Below, piece by piece: positions 36,354-49,081 of a stretch of DNA of 64,000 bases (its first letter is position 1; the number at the start of each line of letters is the position of its first letter). This DNA is from Celoporthe dispersa (Eukaryota > Ascomycota > Sordariomycetes > Diaporthales > Cryphonectriaceae). The stretch is from contig WAID01000012.1 of assembly GCA_016584495.1 (NCBI GenBank), forward strand, positions 744,001 through 808,000, read 5' to 3'. The translations under genes and the position numbers were made by a program. The notes below the pieces were generated by a model. The model was given only the letters and a program-made list of their open reading frames with translations. It was not told the DNA's origin and ran no database searches.

Positions 36354-37518
36354 TTACACCTCCTCGAGGACACGCTCCTTGAACTCCCGCTCCACCTTCT
36401 GGCCCTGCTCGTCCGTGGTCGACTCGCCGTGGAGGGCGAGCAGGCTACCCAGGTCGAACTTGGGCTGCTTCAGCAGCTTGACCTTGCGGATGTGAACCTG
36501 TATGATGATGATGCCGAGTCAGCCCAGATCTGTCCCAAGACAAAAGACCTCGTATCCGCTGCCGCCCGGCCTGCCGCCGGCCTGTCCGTTGCACACGTAC
36601 GTTCTGGAGAGGGTAGATTCCCTGGGTCGCCTTCTCGATCTCACGTCCGATCACCTCGGGGATGAGCTTGCTGGTGAGCTGCTGCAGGGTGCAGCTGCCG
36701 GCCTCGCGGGTGATGATCTCGGTCATCTTCTTGCGGATGGCGCGGATCTGGGACGAGGCAGCGTAGGTGGTCTTCTTGATCTGGTTGGGGCGGCGCTTGG
36801 TGAAAGCAATGGCGAACAGGCGGAGGAGGTAGTCATCGGTGGTCTTGACGGTGATGTTGCACTCGATCAGGGACTGCCACTTGCGCACGAGCGATCGAAG
36901 CTTGTCGGATGTGAAGTCGAGACCGTGGAAGTTGGTCAGGCAGTTCTTGCCCTGGACCTCGTCGACGCGGAGCTTGATCTTGCGGAACGCGTGGTCCTCA
37001 TCCTTCTGCAGGTCGGCCAGGGACACCTCAACGATACGGCCCTTCAGGGAGTCGTTGGCGTTCTTGAGACCGGTGGTACGGTTGACCAGGGTCTTGCCGA
37101 CACTGTTGAAAGAAAAAAAAGAGTCTTGTCAGCATCTCCGCCCTGCACAATCTGTAGTCGTCCTCGCGGTGGTCGGGCTTTTCGGTATCTCTTACTCTCG
37201 GATCTGGAAAGGCGAAGGAGCCTGTTTTGCAGCACGTGTGTCAGTCTGAATATCCTACCGCGCCTATGTCTGGGATAACGAAAATCGTGGACAGATCCGT
37301 ACCTTGATGGAGTACCAGTCCTTGCGGGTGAAGGGGTCGACGGTCTTCTTCTTGAGACCCTTCTTGCCCTTGGACAATCTCTTGTTCCTGTCAAGACACA
37401 ACCATCAGCGCACTGTCGCCTTTGCGTCTCGACAACATCGAAGTCTCGGGTCCCTGGGTGGATTCCTCGCGTTTCGGGTGCTGGAATTGGAGCATTTCAC
37501 TCACTTGCCGACAGCCAT
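36354..37518 (-). CDS. RPS1: 40S ribosomal protein eS1 (S3Ae/RPS1)
   Basis: Structural protein of the small ribosomal subunit near the mRNA exit. Five exons: 37505-37518, 37303-37387, 37196-37221, 36601-37102 and 36354-36497. Exon 1 has only 14 nt (MAVGK), a usual ribosomal-protein pattern that puts an intron right after the start. Diagnostic sequences are LSKGKKGLKKKTVDPFTRKD, APSPFQIRDVGKTLVNRT, KLRVDEVQGKNCLTNFHGLD, RKWQSLIECNITVKTTDDYL and the C-terminal VEREFKERVLEEV. The frame is intact. Strong constitutive expression is expected from the family, but no promoter motif was identified. Confidence 0.95.
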
Positions 37519-40022
37519 CTTTGTGAGGTCGAGATCTCAAAGATGGTCAGTTGTTGTCGTTGGTCGGGTGGATGGAGATCGTGGTATGGGAAATTTCGAG
37601 GCGGAGGGGGTCTAACTGGTTACAAGTTCGCCCAGGTAAAAATTCAGAGTGGAAGGGACTGACCTGTGGAGGTGGTCCAAGCGTTCGCTTTAGTGTAATC
37701 ACGTGCAGTCTAATGGTCCGTGCTTTTCTTTTTTTTTCTCTTTTCTTTTCCTTCGCTTCTTTCTCTCGGATGATGGAGCAACCTAATTCCGACGCTCCGA
37801 TAAGTGCACAAACCTAGCTATCGAAGGCCACCCTCTGTAACTACATACTCTATCTGTCAATGCATTCAACGAAGCATCATATCCTGACTAGTGCAACCGG
37901 CTCACCCACGCTATCTTCCGGTCATTTCGAAGTCTGCCATGAATCGTACGTGCATCCATCCTGATGCCTGCTAATACGGTCGTATGCTCAAGCAGCTGCC
38001 GGCTGCACGAGATGCTCAACATATCTCACATACATTTATTTCTTCATATCAGCCAAGGCGTCATTCATCCGATGAGGAGGAGGGCAGAAGTGAGACAAAG
38101 AAACGGCAGCTGGTGAGAGAGCGATCAGAGAACAAACACCTGCCTGCCGGTCACTATCTTCAGAGGGAGGAAGAAGGAAAAGAAACGATCGTCGATCCCG
38201 AATGCCTGCTGGACAGTAGAGTAGTACCATGGTAACAGAGATGTTCTGGAATGCAGTCCATCCCAAGCACCCGGATCGTCGGAATCTCGCCTCCGTCAGG
38301 CACCGGGCCGCAGCCACCACCACCACCACCAACCTACCAACAGAGTTCTAGAGCAACGCTGCCAGAGTGATCGGCGTCAGGAACAAGTAATCCAGCACTC
38401 TAGCCTCACAAAACGCCCGCACGCGACATGCAAGAGCCCGCGGCCTCGATCTCATCGACGACCGCCTGCCTTCTCCCTTCTTCCAACCCTCTCTCTCCCT
38501 CCATCCCTCCCCCCACATAATTACGGTGAGAGGACGAGGGCGTCCCATCAGAGCCCTTCTAGCTCATCTCGTGACCATCGTCAGCCCGCACATAAAACTA
38601 CCTACTCCACGGAAGCCAGAACCAACCAGCCAGCCCGGGCCAGATAGATGTCCGGACTTCTTCTGCGCTGCTTGGGCCTCTTTCTGTGATCACCATCAGC
38701 CCTGACCTCCCTGCCGCTCTTCCCTACCACGTGCTCTCTCTTTCAAAGGATGTGCCCGCTGCACCCCACGCGCGGACACACGGCCTCCCCGGGAGAGAAA
38801 TGACCTCACCGTGCCTTGCGCGGCCCTGTGGGAGACGTTTCCCTTCCCTCACCGCCTCGCGTACCTGATCTTGATCGAGCGGCGCGCGCCAGCGTGTGCC
38901 CCCCCCCATTCTTCCAATTCCGATCGGTCGATTCAGTAGTGAGCGGGTTCGGTGAGAGCACACAGTCTCTCTCTCTCTCTTTGTGTGTGTGGTTTTACTC
39001 CCCCTGGGCCCACATCACTCACGCGGACAAGTCACCCAACCCAGAAAGGTGAGGTTTTTGGAGGAACCCTCTTTTGGGACATTCGCCCGCAACTTTCGAG
39101 TTGGAGCTTCTTCGACGCGACCCACCTCGGTGAGTCCCGCGGTTGGTTGCGGCCACGAACATCAGAAGTCAAGAGTCAGGGCACGCCTGCACCAGGGGCA
39201 TGGAACGACGGAGAAGGTTTGGAAGGGGGGATCTGCTCCAGCTGAACGTCTCATGCATCGAGATGGCCTCTTGGGGGGCAGGGGTAAAGGGGTTTTGAGT
39301 GAGGTGTGGACAGTAGACTGTGTTTCCTGATTTGTCTGTATCGAGATAGTATCCTGCTCATTCTGGTCATTTGTCTACGGCGTACTCCAGCCTAGAACCC
39401 TACTGCTTTCGTGGTGGTCAAAAGAGCCCCCTTCCTGGTAAGCATCAATCTTTCCGGCCATGCCGACGTCCCTGGTTGTCCTGCAGGCAACGGTTTGCTG
39501 CCCTCACGGCCCCCAACGTCAATATACAAGATGAACCCAAGCCTGGGTTTGTTCAAGGAACGAAAACTGCATGGGACCGCTGTGATATCCCTGCTCCGAC
39601 TCAGACCAGACGCCATGCTGCAATGCAAAAAGCAAGAGAGAAAAAAAAAGTAGAAAGAAAAAAGAAGAAAAAGGCAAAAATGACCGTGACCCAAATTACC
39701 GACCACCACCCATGATCTCATCTTGTGTGTCCTCCCACCCTATCGTCTCTTGATCCTCGCACTCGGCCCCTCGGGCCGGCCCAGTGGCGACCTCCTTCCA
39801 GGCCGCAGTGACGCGCCGAATCGCGATCGGGGTATGTCGCCCTTGACGCCGCCGTCGTTTGCGGGATAGGCAGACGAAGGGGGCGTCATCCTGCCATCGT
39901 GTTGGTGAAGTCGAATTAATGTGTTTCGAACAAGAGCTCGTTCCCACAAGGAGCCTCTCTCTCTCTGTCTCTCTCTTTCAGGGTAGACCCATCCATCCTG
40001 CTGACATGATGACCTCATAGGT
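37519..40022. other. Intergenic, 2.5 kb
   Basis: The first part is the eS1 promoter side. The rest has CT-rich and GT-rich patches (for example about 38968-38990) and an A/G-rich patch at 39635-39680. No gene is recognised; short open frames do not look coding. Confidence 0.5.
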
Positions 40023-40609
40023 TCAGGGTGATTTCCTCTCAGCCTCGTCATGCTCCTCATGCCGATTTGGGTCCCAGGTGTCGAAGCTCGGAAAGCTAAT
40101 ATAGCGGTCCGAGTCTGTAGCAATGGGGCATGATATTAGCAGGTGGCCAGGAATAATCCACATGGGTCAACACCGTTCATCATGTATGACATACCTAGGT
40201 GACAGCTGAAACCATCCAGCTCAGCGCCCTCGCGCGGCATGCTGTCCAGATTCACGCTTCCATACATCGACGCTGGACTCCGCGAGAGGGGGGAGGCCGA
40301 GCTTGGTGGTGAGCTCGAGAAGGCTACCTGGGACAGCAGATCCGTAGCCTTCCTCGAGGTCTGAGGTGTGGCGAGGGCGTTCAGGCTTGCTGTGGTGGCC
40401 GTGATTGAGGGTTCGGTCTTACTTGACCGCAGGAGTCGTGGTCGTCGACCGACGCTGTTGGACCGTCCAGAGTCTCCCCTTGAGCTTCGGTGGGAGTCTG
40501 AGGTCGGTGAGGCCATATCGTCTTCTGAGTCTGTTGCCGAGGCAGGATATGAGTTATGTTGGAATATGGCGGGGATGTAGATGGACAGGCTGTGAATGTT
40601 GTCGAGCAT
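40023..40609 (-). CDS. Small uncharacterised protein (about 168 residues)
   Basis: I do not recognise this family. Exon 1 (40195-40609) starts MLDNIHSLSIYIPAIFQHN and contains a Ser/Arg-rich region with possible phosphorylation sites (RRPRLLRSSKTEPS, SPLSRSPASMYGSVNL). It ends at a GTATGT donor. Exon 2 (40023-40114), after CTACAG, completes the protein as DSDRYISFPSFDTWDPNRHE and an acidic end, with a stop in frame. The splice phase matches exactly and the second exon has a well-formed hydrophobic/aromatic motif (FPSFDTWD), which supports a real gene. The N-terminal methionine could lie further downstream (ATG within SATDSEDDMASP). There is no membrane segment and no Cys pattern. Function unknown; probably a soluble regulatory protein, but this is inference. 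Confidence 0.62.
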
Positions 40610-41889
40610 TGGGAAGAGTCGTGGGGTGGGATCTCTGGGTTTATAACGAGGAAGAGGAGGAGGAGGAAGAGGGACAGAGGTTCAGAAACCTTGTTGATGA
40701 GGGGTGTATATGATTTTGGGTTGGGTTGGGTAGGTAGAGCTGATGATGGGCTGACTCGAGAGTTTTATCTATATGCGAGGAGGGTTGGGAAGCAGTAGCA
40801 ATAGCTAGCTATATGCAGGATGCAGGCAGGGGAAGGGGCCATCATAACATGCACTTGCACTGGGCGTAGATTATATGTACAGGAAGGTGGTGAATGCAAG
40901 GTTCGCTGTCCCTGCCCTCCTCCCTACCTTCTCTCGCCCACTTGGGCTGAGATGCCTGTCGTGTTGCCCCACAGTACGTAGCTCGGTACATCACGCAAGT
41001 ACCTCCGTACTCTGGTACTGTGGTACAGGAAGCTACGTACCCCTGCCAGGCCAGAGAGCCCACCCGCCCATCTTGATTCAGACACAGCGCGAGCGAAACA
41101 AGTATGGAAATGCCATCATCGGTCTCGACTCGGCAAGGCGGCCTTGCGAGTTCCGCACGACCCCTTCCACCTCTCACGGTTCAAGGTTTCTGCTCACCTC
41201 TCAAGCGGTCAGGGCTGTCGTCTCTGGTGGTGACAACAAAGTGTCAGAGATGGATCCCACACCGGACCAAGAGCTTCATGTGTCCAAGGCTGGTCTCGGC
41301 CTCAAAGACGGTCAGCGGCTGGGGAAAGCTTGCCACCTCTCCATCGTCCAACTATGCTACACACCACCTGTCTCCTCACTTTTTTTTTTTTCTTTCTCTG
41401 CTAGTGGTGGATGATAAGAGGAGGGAGACAAAATGTGGTGCTGGCACCTTTACGAGATCCCCTCCGGGCCTTAAAGATGGTGGTGGCGGCCACTTTTTTG
41501 GGCCGGCGAGACGAGACGGCGGGGGAAAGAGGAGAGGAGGGGAGGACCAGCCTGGGGTGATTGTGAGTGGTGAGCCAGGCAGGGCGCCAGGGGTCTGGAC
41601 TGTGTCTCGCTCGGTCCTAGCTCCAGGCACACAGGCACACACACACACACACACACAGGCAGAGACCAGCTGCTGGGTCGGGCATGGACACAGCTAATGC
41701 TATGGCTGGTACCTTGTGCAAGACGAAACCTGAACCGACACTACCACAACCACTACCACCAATACCACAGCAACGATACGGGGGGCGCTATGCCATGTAC
41801 CATAGTAAGCCCCATGGCGCGGGCTGCACGCGGCGGGTGCCTGTATCCATACACACGTGCCATGGCAGCAGTGGTCCGTGGACATTGGG

Positions 41890-41920
<31 letters not shown>

Positions 41921-44754
41921 GCAGAGATGCGCTGTCTAGCACCAACCCAACCCAACGCTCCGAAAAAATCTGCTTATTGCCAATGGGCTGCAGCGACAGG
42001 CCCTCTGGATTCGCTGCCCAGCAACTGACGGCCTTTCTCGACCCGACTCTGGGTGCCACACCAGACCTGACCTGACCTGACTCTTCTGGCGAGGGGAAAC
42101 GCTATGGAGGTGTGAGGAGAAAACAACCCTCCTCGCCCGGCTGTGCTTGCTGCAGGAAGGAGGCGAGGTTCCTGTCCGATCCTGGGGTCACAGACTGCGG
42201 GTGCGTACGCACACTGCCTGCGACCGTTGGGGACTAGAATCGTCGATTTGTGCCAAAGTGGCTCGATTGGATGGTTGGGCGGGCCTCGGATGAGGGGAAC
42301 AAGATCGTGACAGTGGTGAAAAAGAAAGCGCAGCAGCCTGGACCGTGGCTGTGGTGGAGTACCAAGTCGGAGGAGGTCCAGCCAGGTGCAGCCAGGGGCA
42401 ATGTGTGGGGCGAGGGTGACAGGTCTCTGTCTCCTTGTGGTGGGTATCTCTCCAGTGGTGTGGAAACCGCCTGGGTGCTGGAGCCGCCTTTGCTGACCCG
42501 GTGCCGTCGTCTCTCGCACCTCACTCGTCCGCTGTCGGTCACAGCGAAACAGCAGCGCACACGACAGGCCCGCTTTTTTCATTACTCATAGTACTTGGGT
42601 GTTGTGCTGTGTGCCCAGCATGACAACGCATGGCAGCCTTTTTTTTTTTTCCTTCGTTTCTTTTCAAACTGGGTCGTTGCATCCATGCATCCATCCTCAT
42701 GAGACTCTGGCGGCTCGGCTGGAGGAATGATTCCTCCAACAGGACGGGGGAGGGGGGCGCGCCAGAGGCGATACGACAGCACTACTATGTACGGCGTGAT
42801 GCTGCATGGATGACCGATGACCAAGAGCACTTTTTAGCAGTCACCTACTCCAGCAGTCCAGTCATAATGGTGGACGGTGGGAAGGGACAGGGCCCACCCG
42901 TCGTATGGCTCCCTGTTCCGTCTTCCGGATCTCCTCTTCTCTTGCGCCCCATGGTCCAGCCTCTGATCAACTGGCAACCACTCGGCACTACGAGTCCCCA
43001 ACCCCACGGCTTCGCTGACTGGCCGGGCGATCACTCATGTCCACCATAGCTCGTCGAATGAAGAGCCTGGTGTCAGCACGACACTGCAGCCGGTCAGGAG
43101 TTACCCAATGCAATGATCACGATATCTCCCCCCTCCACAGCAGCCTGGGCCGGCAGAGAGCGCATCCTGCGGAGGGGGGAAAAAAAGCTTCTTGCTACGC
43201 ACATGCACACGCACGCCACCTCGACACCGGATGACCGATCCACTCGGACAGTTCAACCAGTATGGAGAAAGCGAGAGGGGAAAATACCGGGACAACAAAC
43301 AGGAAGGATGGGAAGCAGAAGGGGAAAAAAAAAGTTTTTGCTCGTTCATCCACTTTCTAGGCGTCCAATCGGTTCGCGGTTGGAGATCACCTCTACCACG
43401 TGTCGACTGTCTTCAGCAGGATCCTGCATGAGGAGCTCGGCTGTTTGAGACTGGTGTACAACAACAGACCGACTCCATCCTGAACTCTCGACGGGCTTTC
43501 CGAAGGATCACTGATCGCGATGGACGGACTTCTGGATGCATGGTGCCAGCGGGCTCCAAAATTGTCCTTAGAGAAGCCATGCAGAGTCGAGAGGAGTTCC
43601 ATGGAGACAAGCCACGTCTTCAAGCCACCATTCACAACCATGACTGCCTCCACAGGACACGTCCCGGACTTTACCACCTTGGTTCCGGGACGCCGGAGTT
43701 CAGTAATCCCACCGGGTCTACAGCCAGCTGGATGCTTATGGACTTTATCAGAGTCCAACTGAGCAAGTACTTTGCCAGAGAACTCTCTCATTGACAGAGA
43801 GACGTTATCTCTTGCCCCCGTCTTTTCTCTTCGTGTCCTCTGCTGGTTGGCAGCTTGCCAAGTCGCGAACCTTCTCGTGTGGCAGGCGAAGTTTAGGTAC
43901 GCCAGACTCTCCTGCAAGTGCACGCGCCGACCAGCCGACGGCTCGGCCCACCACAGCTTGCCGGATATCCTCTCCCTGCACCACCTCAGCAAGCGGCAGG
44001 CGACGTCATTAGAAGGTCTGAGCTTTTGTGTCTTTGCGCGCCAGAAGATCCAAAAGCTCAACTTGCGACATCTCTTGCGGTGAAGCCGACCGGCCGGATG
44101 CATCGGTGACAGCGACATAGCTTCGAGCGCAACGTGGCCGCAGGGGTGGAGGGGGTTCTCGGGACCCGCTCCGATGCGTCTTCCCGTATGGTGACAACAG
44201 ATAGACCGGACATTCTCTTTTGGCAGTCTACATGCTGTACATGGTAGTTGAGCTGTCTAACGAGCATACATTCTGGTGGTCCTTGCGGGAGAGAGAGAGA
44301 GAGAGACCGAAACAACCCGTGCCCACGGAGCGGGCCACCCACAGGATCCCCTCCCAGAGCAGCGTTGGCGGTACCGTACCCTATCGTTGGATTCCACATT
44401 GATCTTCTTGCTTGCTTGCGTGCCCGCATTTCCCAATTGACATGAAACAGACCGGACTCATGAATCCGGGGTAGATTCCCTCTTTGCCCAGGTGGGCCAA
44501 TACACTGTGAGTTTTACTCGGAGAGCTTGGACCTAGCCAGGTGAGGCCTCCTGCCTCTGGTCCTTTGCTCAATCAATGGTCGACACTGCAGGGAGTCGTG
44601 TCAGCTCTTGTTGCGGGAAGACGTCACATCCCCTCTCATCTATCCCGCCTCTTCAAGCACGCCCTATATGCCTAGTGGCATGGTGGAATAGCGTCAAGCT
44701 TTAAGAGGTGGACGAGGGTGAAGGGTGGGCGGCGGAGGGGGAGAGGGGATAAGC
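40610..44754. other. Gene-poor interval, 4.1 kb
   Basis: No supported gene. It contains a CA microsatellite (about 41631-41658), a GT microsatellite (about 41896-41919), a T11 run (about 41381-41390) and GA tracts (about 44290-44306). The longest open frame (minus strand, 43393-44118, 241 codons) shows no motif and was not called. Confidence 0.5.
41896..41919. repeat. GT microsatellite
   Basis: About 12 GT units in the 4.1 kb gene-poor interval. Confidence 0.85.
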
Positions 44755-47700
44755 TTACTCCTCCCACAGGCGTCCCTGGACAGCCTGTAGCTCCTCGGCC
44801 GTCATCCGGTGTCCAGTGGTGAAGTATCCTGCGTCATTGTCAGTCAGCACGGGATGGTCTATGCTCCTCCACCAAAAAAAAGAGAGGAGGGAGGAGAGGG
44901 GAGGGGGAGGGTTCGTTGCCGCGTATAGCGTGGATACTTAATAAGAACGCCAAAAGGAAAAACTCAAAAAGACTCACCGGCCGTGATCTTGGCATCGATC
45001 TCAACCCTCGAGTCCGCGGGGATCCAAGACTCAGGTAGCTCGACGCGCTCATGGATAGGAATTCTGGACGAACAAAAGTTAGTCACTGAAACGTAAGACC
45101 CGGAACATCATCTGGGGCTCATGACCACCGCCACCAAGAGCACCAGCACACAACCTTCCGCTGTGTACAACGCGAGAGGCCGCTTCCAAAACGCCTCCCC
45201 AACTCGTCTTTCTTTTGCTAGGGTACCACAAAAACTCACCCTTGACCGACAATAGCGTCGTGCTTCATGCTGCACACGGCGTTAGCTCCTGAAAGGCTCA
45301 TAGACAAACCCAAGATTCACGCAAACCCGATCGATCTGGAGAGAGAGACAACGTACTTGCTCATGCTAAGCATACGGTCGATCTTTGTGATGCCCAGCCA
45401 GTGCAAGATGTCTGGCATCAGTGCCTGGAAGCGCATGTCCTTGACGCCGGCTACGTTCTCGGTCCTCTTGAAGTAGTCTGAGGCGCGGTCTTCGCCTCGC
45501 TTACGGGCGTTGTATACAACTGTGGCGAGTTAGTGAAAAAGGCTCGAAGGTTAATTTATACATTCAGAGATCGGAGGAGGGCTTGTCGTGCAAAAGGGAC
45601 GATCCACGTGAGCCGGTCACAGAAAGGTCTCGGTAGCGCAATTGGTGATACTTACGATACTATTTGTTAACCCCTGATGTTAGCAAAATGCGCTTGGGGT
45701 GGAGACGGGATGAGGCCAAGACAGGATTCCTTCTTCTCACCTTTGTCACTTCGCCAAGTGCGCGGCCCTCCTTTCTAAAGTAGATCACGACACCGCTGCC
45801 GCCATTCTGGGCCTCTTTGACGGCCTCCTCGATGCCGAAGATGACTATGGCAACAGGTCACACACATGCCGTCAGTAACTTTTGCGTCCGTTGCACAACA
45901 TCCCATCATGTCTCTGGAGGTGTACAGTTCTTGAGAGGCAACTGATAAGGTGTGTGTGCCCGCGAGAGAGAGAGATAGAGAGGCATCACAGGGTGGACCA
46001 ACTTACGGTAGGGCCTGCAGGTGCAGATGTCTGAGCCGAAGACATCACTGCCGTTGCACTGCGTTGGCTTGTCAGCTACCTTATCCGTGGGCTTTTCCCG
46101 CCTTTCCAGGCCACTCGGGTGTCTCACCTCGTCGTGAATGCGGAGGGCGAGCCTCTTGCTGGGATCTGACATCTTTGCGGGGTCTCCGAAGCAGTACACA
46201 GTCAAGCCACCTGGGATAGGAGGTATTAGTTTAGCACTTTTGGAGGATGCCTATGAGCGATAGAGCCCGTGGTCATCGTCATTACGTACCAATAGGTGGT
46301 AGGAACACCTTGATATCGCCGCGGGTGATCAACTAGATACTTTGTCAGGCTGTTCTAGTCGGCTCGCACAAGCCTTAGTGTGTATTAGAGAATGGATTAT
46401 CTTACCTCGGGGTAACTGCCGCCGGTATATTCAAAGAGGAACCTTCTCAGCGTCCCCTCGTCTGTACGGCCCTTTAGCACAAAAACAAGCGAGGCAGGCT
46501 AGGCTGTGCTGCTGTGGAAACACTCAAACAAACGTACCGATGCCAAATCGCTCGGCCACGCCGGGTAGGTACCAGACAGGCTCGACCGCGAACTTGGTGA
46601 CTGCAAGCTCGCCTTGATCGTTCAGGCAAATCTTGCCATCAGGGACACTACATCCCAGAGACACTCATCAGCAACGGGGGCACGGAACAGACTTTTTGAA
46701 CCCAAAGTAAGTGGACCTACAGTCTCCCGCTGCGCACGCTGTCCTCGAGCTCAGGCAGCTGCGATATCATTAGCGACAGTCATATGGGGCAGCCTTGTGG
46801 TTATCACGGGAGCTCAGGTCTCACCTTCATGTGCGCCTTTGTGATCGCGATGGTAGGCCGGATATCAACTGCGGGAATACATTAGCCATGAACACGAGAG
46901 ATTAGGTCATCATTGATGCTGTGGCTGCAGCAGCACGTACTGTCTTCCTTCTCGATCGTGTCCTTGAAGATCCACGGGGCGAGATGGCCCCAGGGGTCCA
47001 TGGCCACGATCTTCTTTGGATCACCCCACTGAGGAAAAGGCCCAATTGTCGTCGTGGGCTCCGTGTTGGTGAAGTCGGGTCTAGAATACCAAGTGTCTTA
47101 GCCAGAGCACAGCACCGCACACACGGATCTTCATGATGTGCCCTCTCATACCTGTGGTCGGCCTTGAGTTCCTTGCTGGCTAGGGCCAGTGCGTAATAAA
47201 CAGAGTAGGAACCGCCATGAGCTGTATGCTTTCTGTAAGTCACAGGTTTTCAGGCGAGGTTGTCTTTCTGGGGTGAACTGACCGCCAATGGCTAGATGGA
47301 TGTTAGCATATGCGTATGTCTTGCGTTGCAGATATTCTAGGCGGTAGCTTACCGTTTCTCCTCCGAATGGTAGACGAGTAGCGAGACACAACGACCGGGC
47401 CACGCTCAAGAGGCTCCGTAGCGCCCCATTTCATAGGAAAAGGCTTGATGCCAATCTGCTTTGGATATGTCCTGGAGTAACGTGTCAGCCCCTGACCCCC
47501 CTCTTTCCCTTGGGCGCGAGAGGAACAAACTATCTCGAAGAAGAAAGAAAAAAGGAAAAAGAAAAACCCACGTCAAGATGATCCTCGAGGTAAATCCAGC
47601 CTGTGTAGGCGACGATGCACCGAAGGGAGATACGGCTACGTCGGCTGGGCGGGAGGGGGGCGTGGCCGTGGATTTGGACGCGAGGGCCGCAGCAGACGAG

Positions 47701-47912
47701 GCGGCGGTAGTCTCCTCGCTGTCCAGCTCGTTGTCCTTGCGCAGTGCGGCGACGGGGGACGGACGCAGGCCAGAGAGCGTGGGCGACTGGGAGCCTGCGT
47801 GGGACATGGCATCCACAACGGAGAGCAGCTCGTCTTGTTTCTGCTGGATGGCCCGGAGCTGGCTCATCACGTCCTCAAGGCTGGTGCCGGGTGGAATATC
47901 GCTGGATGCCAT
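44755..47912 (-). CDS. URC1: URC1: GTP cyclohydrolase II-like protein of uracil catabolism
   Basis: RibA-superfamily protein required for the URC pathway of uracil degradation in fungi; the exact reaction is less settled than the genetics. The start is MASSDIPPGTSLEDVMSQL at 47912. About 18 exons join in phase, ending AVQGRLWEE. Key sequence: GAHGGSYSVYYALALASKEL, ITRGDIKVFLPP, RLALRIHDE then CNGSDVFGSDICTC (C-x10-C-x-C zinc site as in GTP cyclohydrolase II), VVIYFRKEGRALGEVTKYLV and FKRTENVAGVKDMRFQALMP. Two exons are tiny: 9 nt at 47283-47291 (adds Ala-Ile-Gly) and 4 nt at 45656-45659 (TATC). Without the 4-nt exon the flanking exons are out of frame. The frame is otherwise intact. A uracil phosphoribosyltransferase lies 2.2 kb upstream on the same strand, with only ELF1 between. 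Confidence 0.9.
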
Positions 47913-49081
47913 GGCTAACTAGCTCACACGGCACACCTCAAGGGGAGGGACAGGGCAGGCTCTACTGGTGGCTGGGGAGGAGGACCCTGAGGCAGATGAC
48001 AGATCTGTGTGAAGCTCACAATGAAAAGGCGCGAGGGGAGCACGTCTAGATGAGCTGGCTAGGTTAGGTAAGGCTGATAGCTTTCTTCTTAGAAAACGCC
48101 AGCGGTCCGTTGTGTACTTGGGTACTCAAGTACACGCGTTGTTTCTCTCGATAATCTCTTTCTCTCTATCCAGCAGTAAGGTTATAAGGAGTCTTGGCTG
48201 AGTCCTGTAGAGGAGAAGAAAGAGAAGAGGAGAGGAGAGAAGAGAGAAGGAGAAAGGAGAAGAAGAGAGAAAAGGAAAGAAGAACAACGCATCAATCTCC
48301 AGTGGAGGAAGCTCAGATTTATATACAAAACACAGCTCGCGCGGTCAGCCACATCTCGCCGGCCGATTCGGCGGCATGTTATCAAATCAGCTCAAGCGGA
48401 TCTTGGGGTGGGAGGAACAAGAGAAACACAAAGCGCCCTATTGTGCTGCCACGGGTGCCCAGGTACGTGCCTGGGTGGTATTGACTGATGCATTGGCAGT
48501 TGCATGCGGCTAGCGGAAAGTTGCCGGGGCACGGGGCCACTACTGTAGGCTGTGGAGGATCCAACTGCCCCTTCCCCTCCCGAATCGGTAGCACCCCTGA
48601 ACCAGCCAAGTCTTACTCATTATTCACGATAGATAGATATGGACAGGCAGATATACATAGGAAGTATGATTCCTCTTGCTTATAACATCTCATTGTGTGA
48701 TTTAGCATGTATGTGGTGAATGTAAACTGACCTTTCCAGTCAAGACTTGATTGATTCTCCCCCGCTGCAGACTGAAAAGTGACGTACCCCCTGTTACACA
48801 GCATCTGATAGCGCCTCTAGCACAGACCACTCACTCTTATCCAGCTGGCATGGGACTTCTGAGGGTTTGGGGGAAGGAGAGGGGGACACTTAGCGTGCCC
48901 ATCCTAGAACCATTCGCCTAGTTCAGTGGCCATTGATTGTTTGCGAAGAAGAATCATCATCTCTTCCCTTCCCAACCACAACCACCACCACCACCACCAC
49001 TCAGAAGGAGGCTCTTTATCTCCTGTCTTACTGCAACTGTACCCTTCGCAGCATCAAATACCTTCTGAATCCACTGCGACG
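47913..49081. other. Divergent intergenic region, 1.2 kb
   Basis: Promoter space for URC1 (-) and ELF1 (+). A purine-rich tract lies at about 48209-48283 and a CAC repeat at about 48978-49002. No gene is seen. Confidence 0.55.

Noticed and set aside
43393..44118. Minus-strand 241-codon open frame
   Set aside because: No motif, no domain-like pattern, no splice partners, and equally long frames overlap on the other strand.
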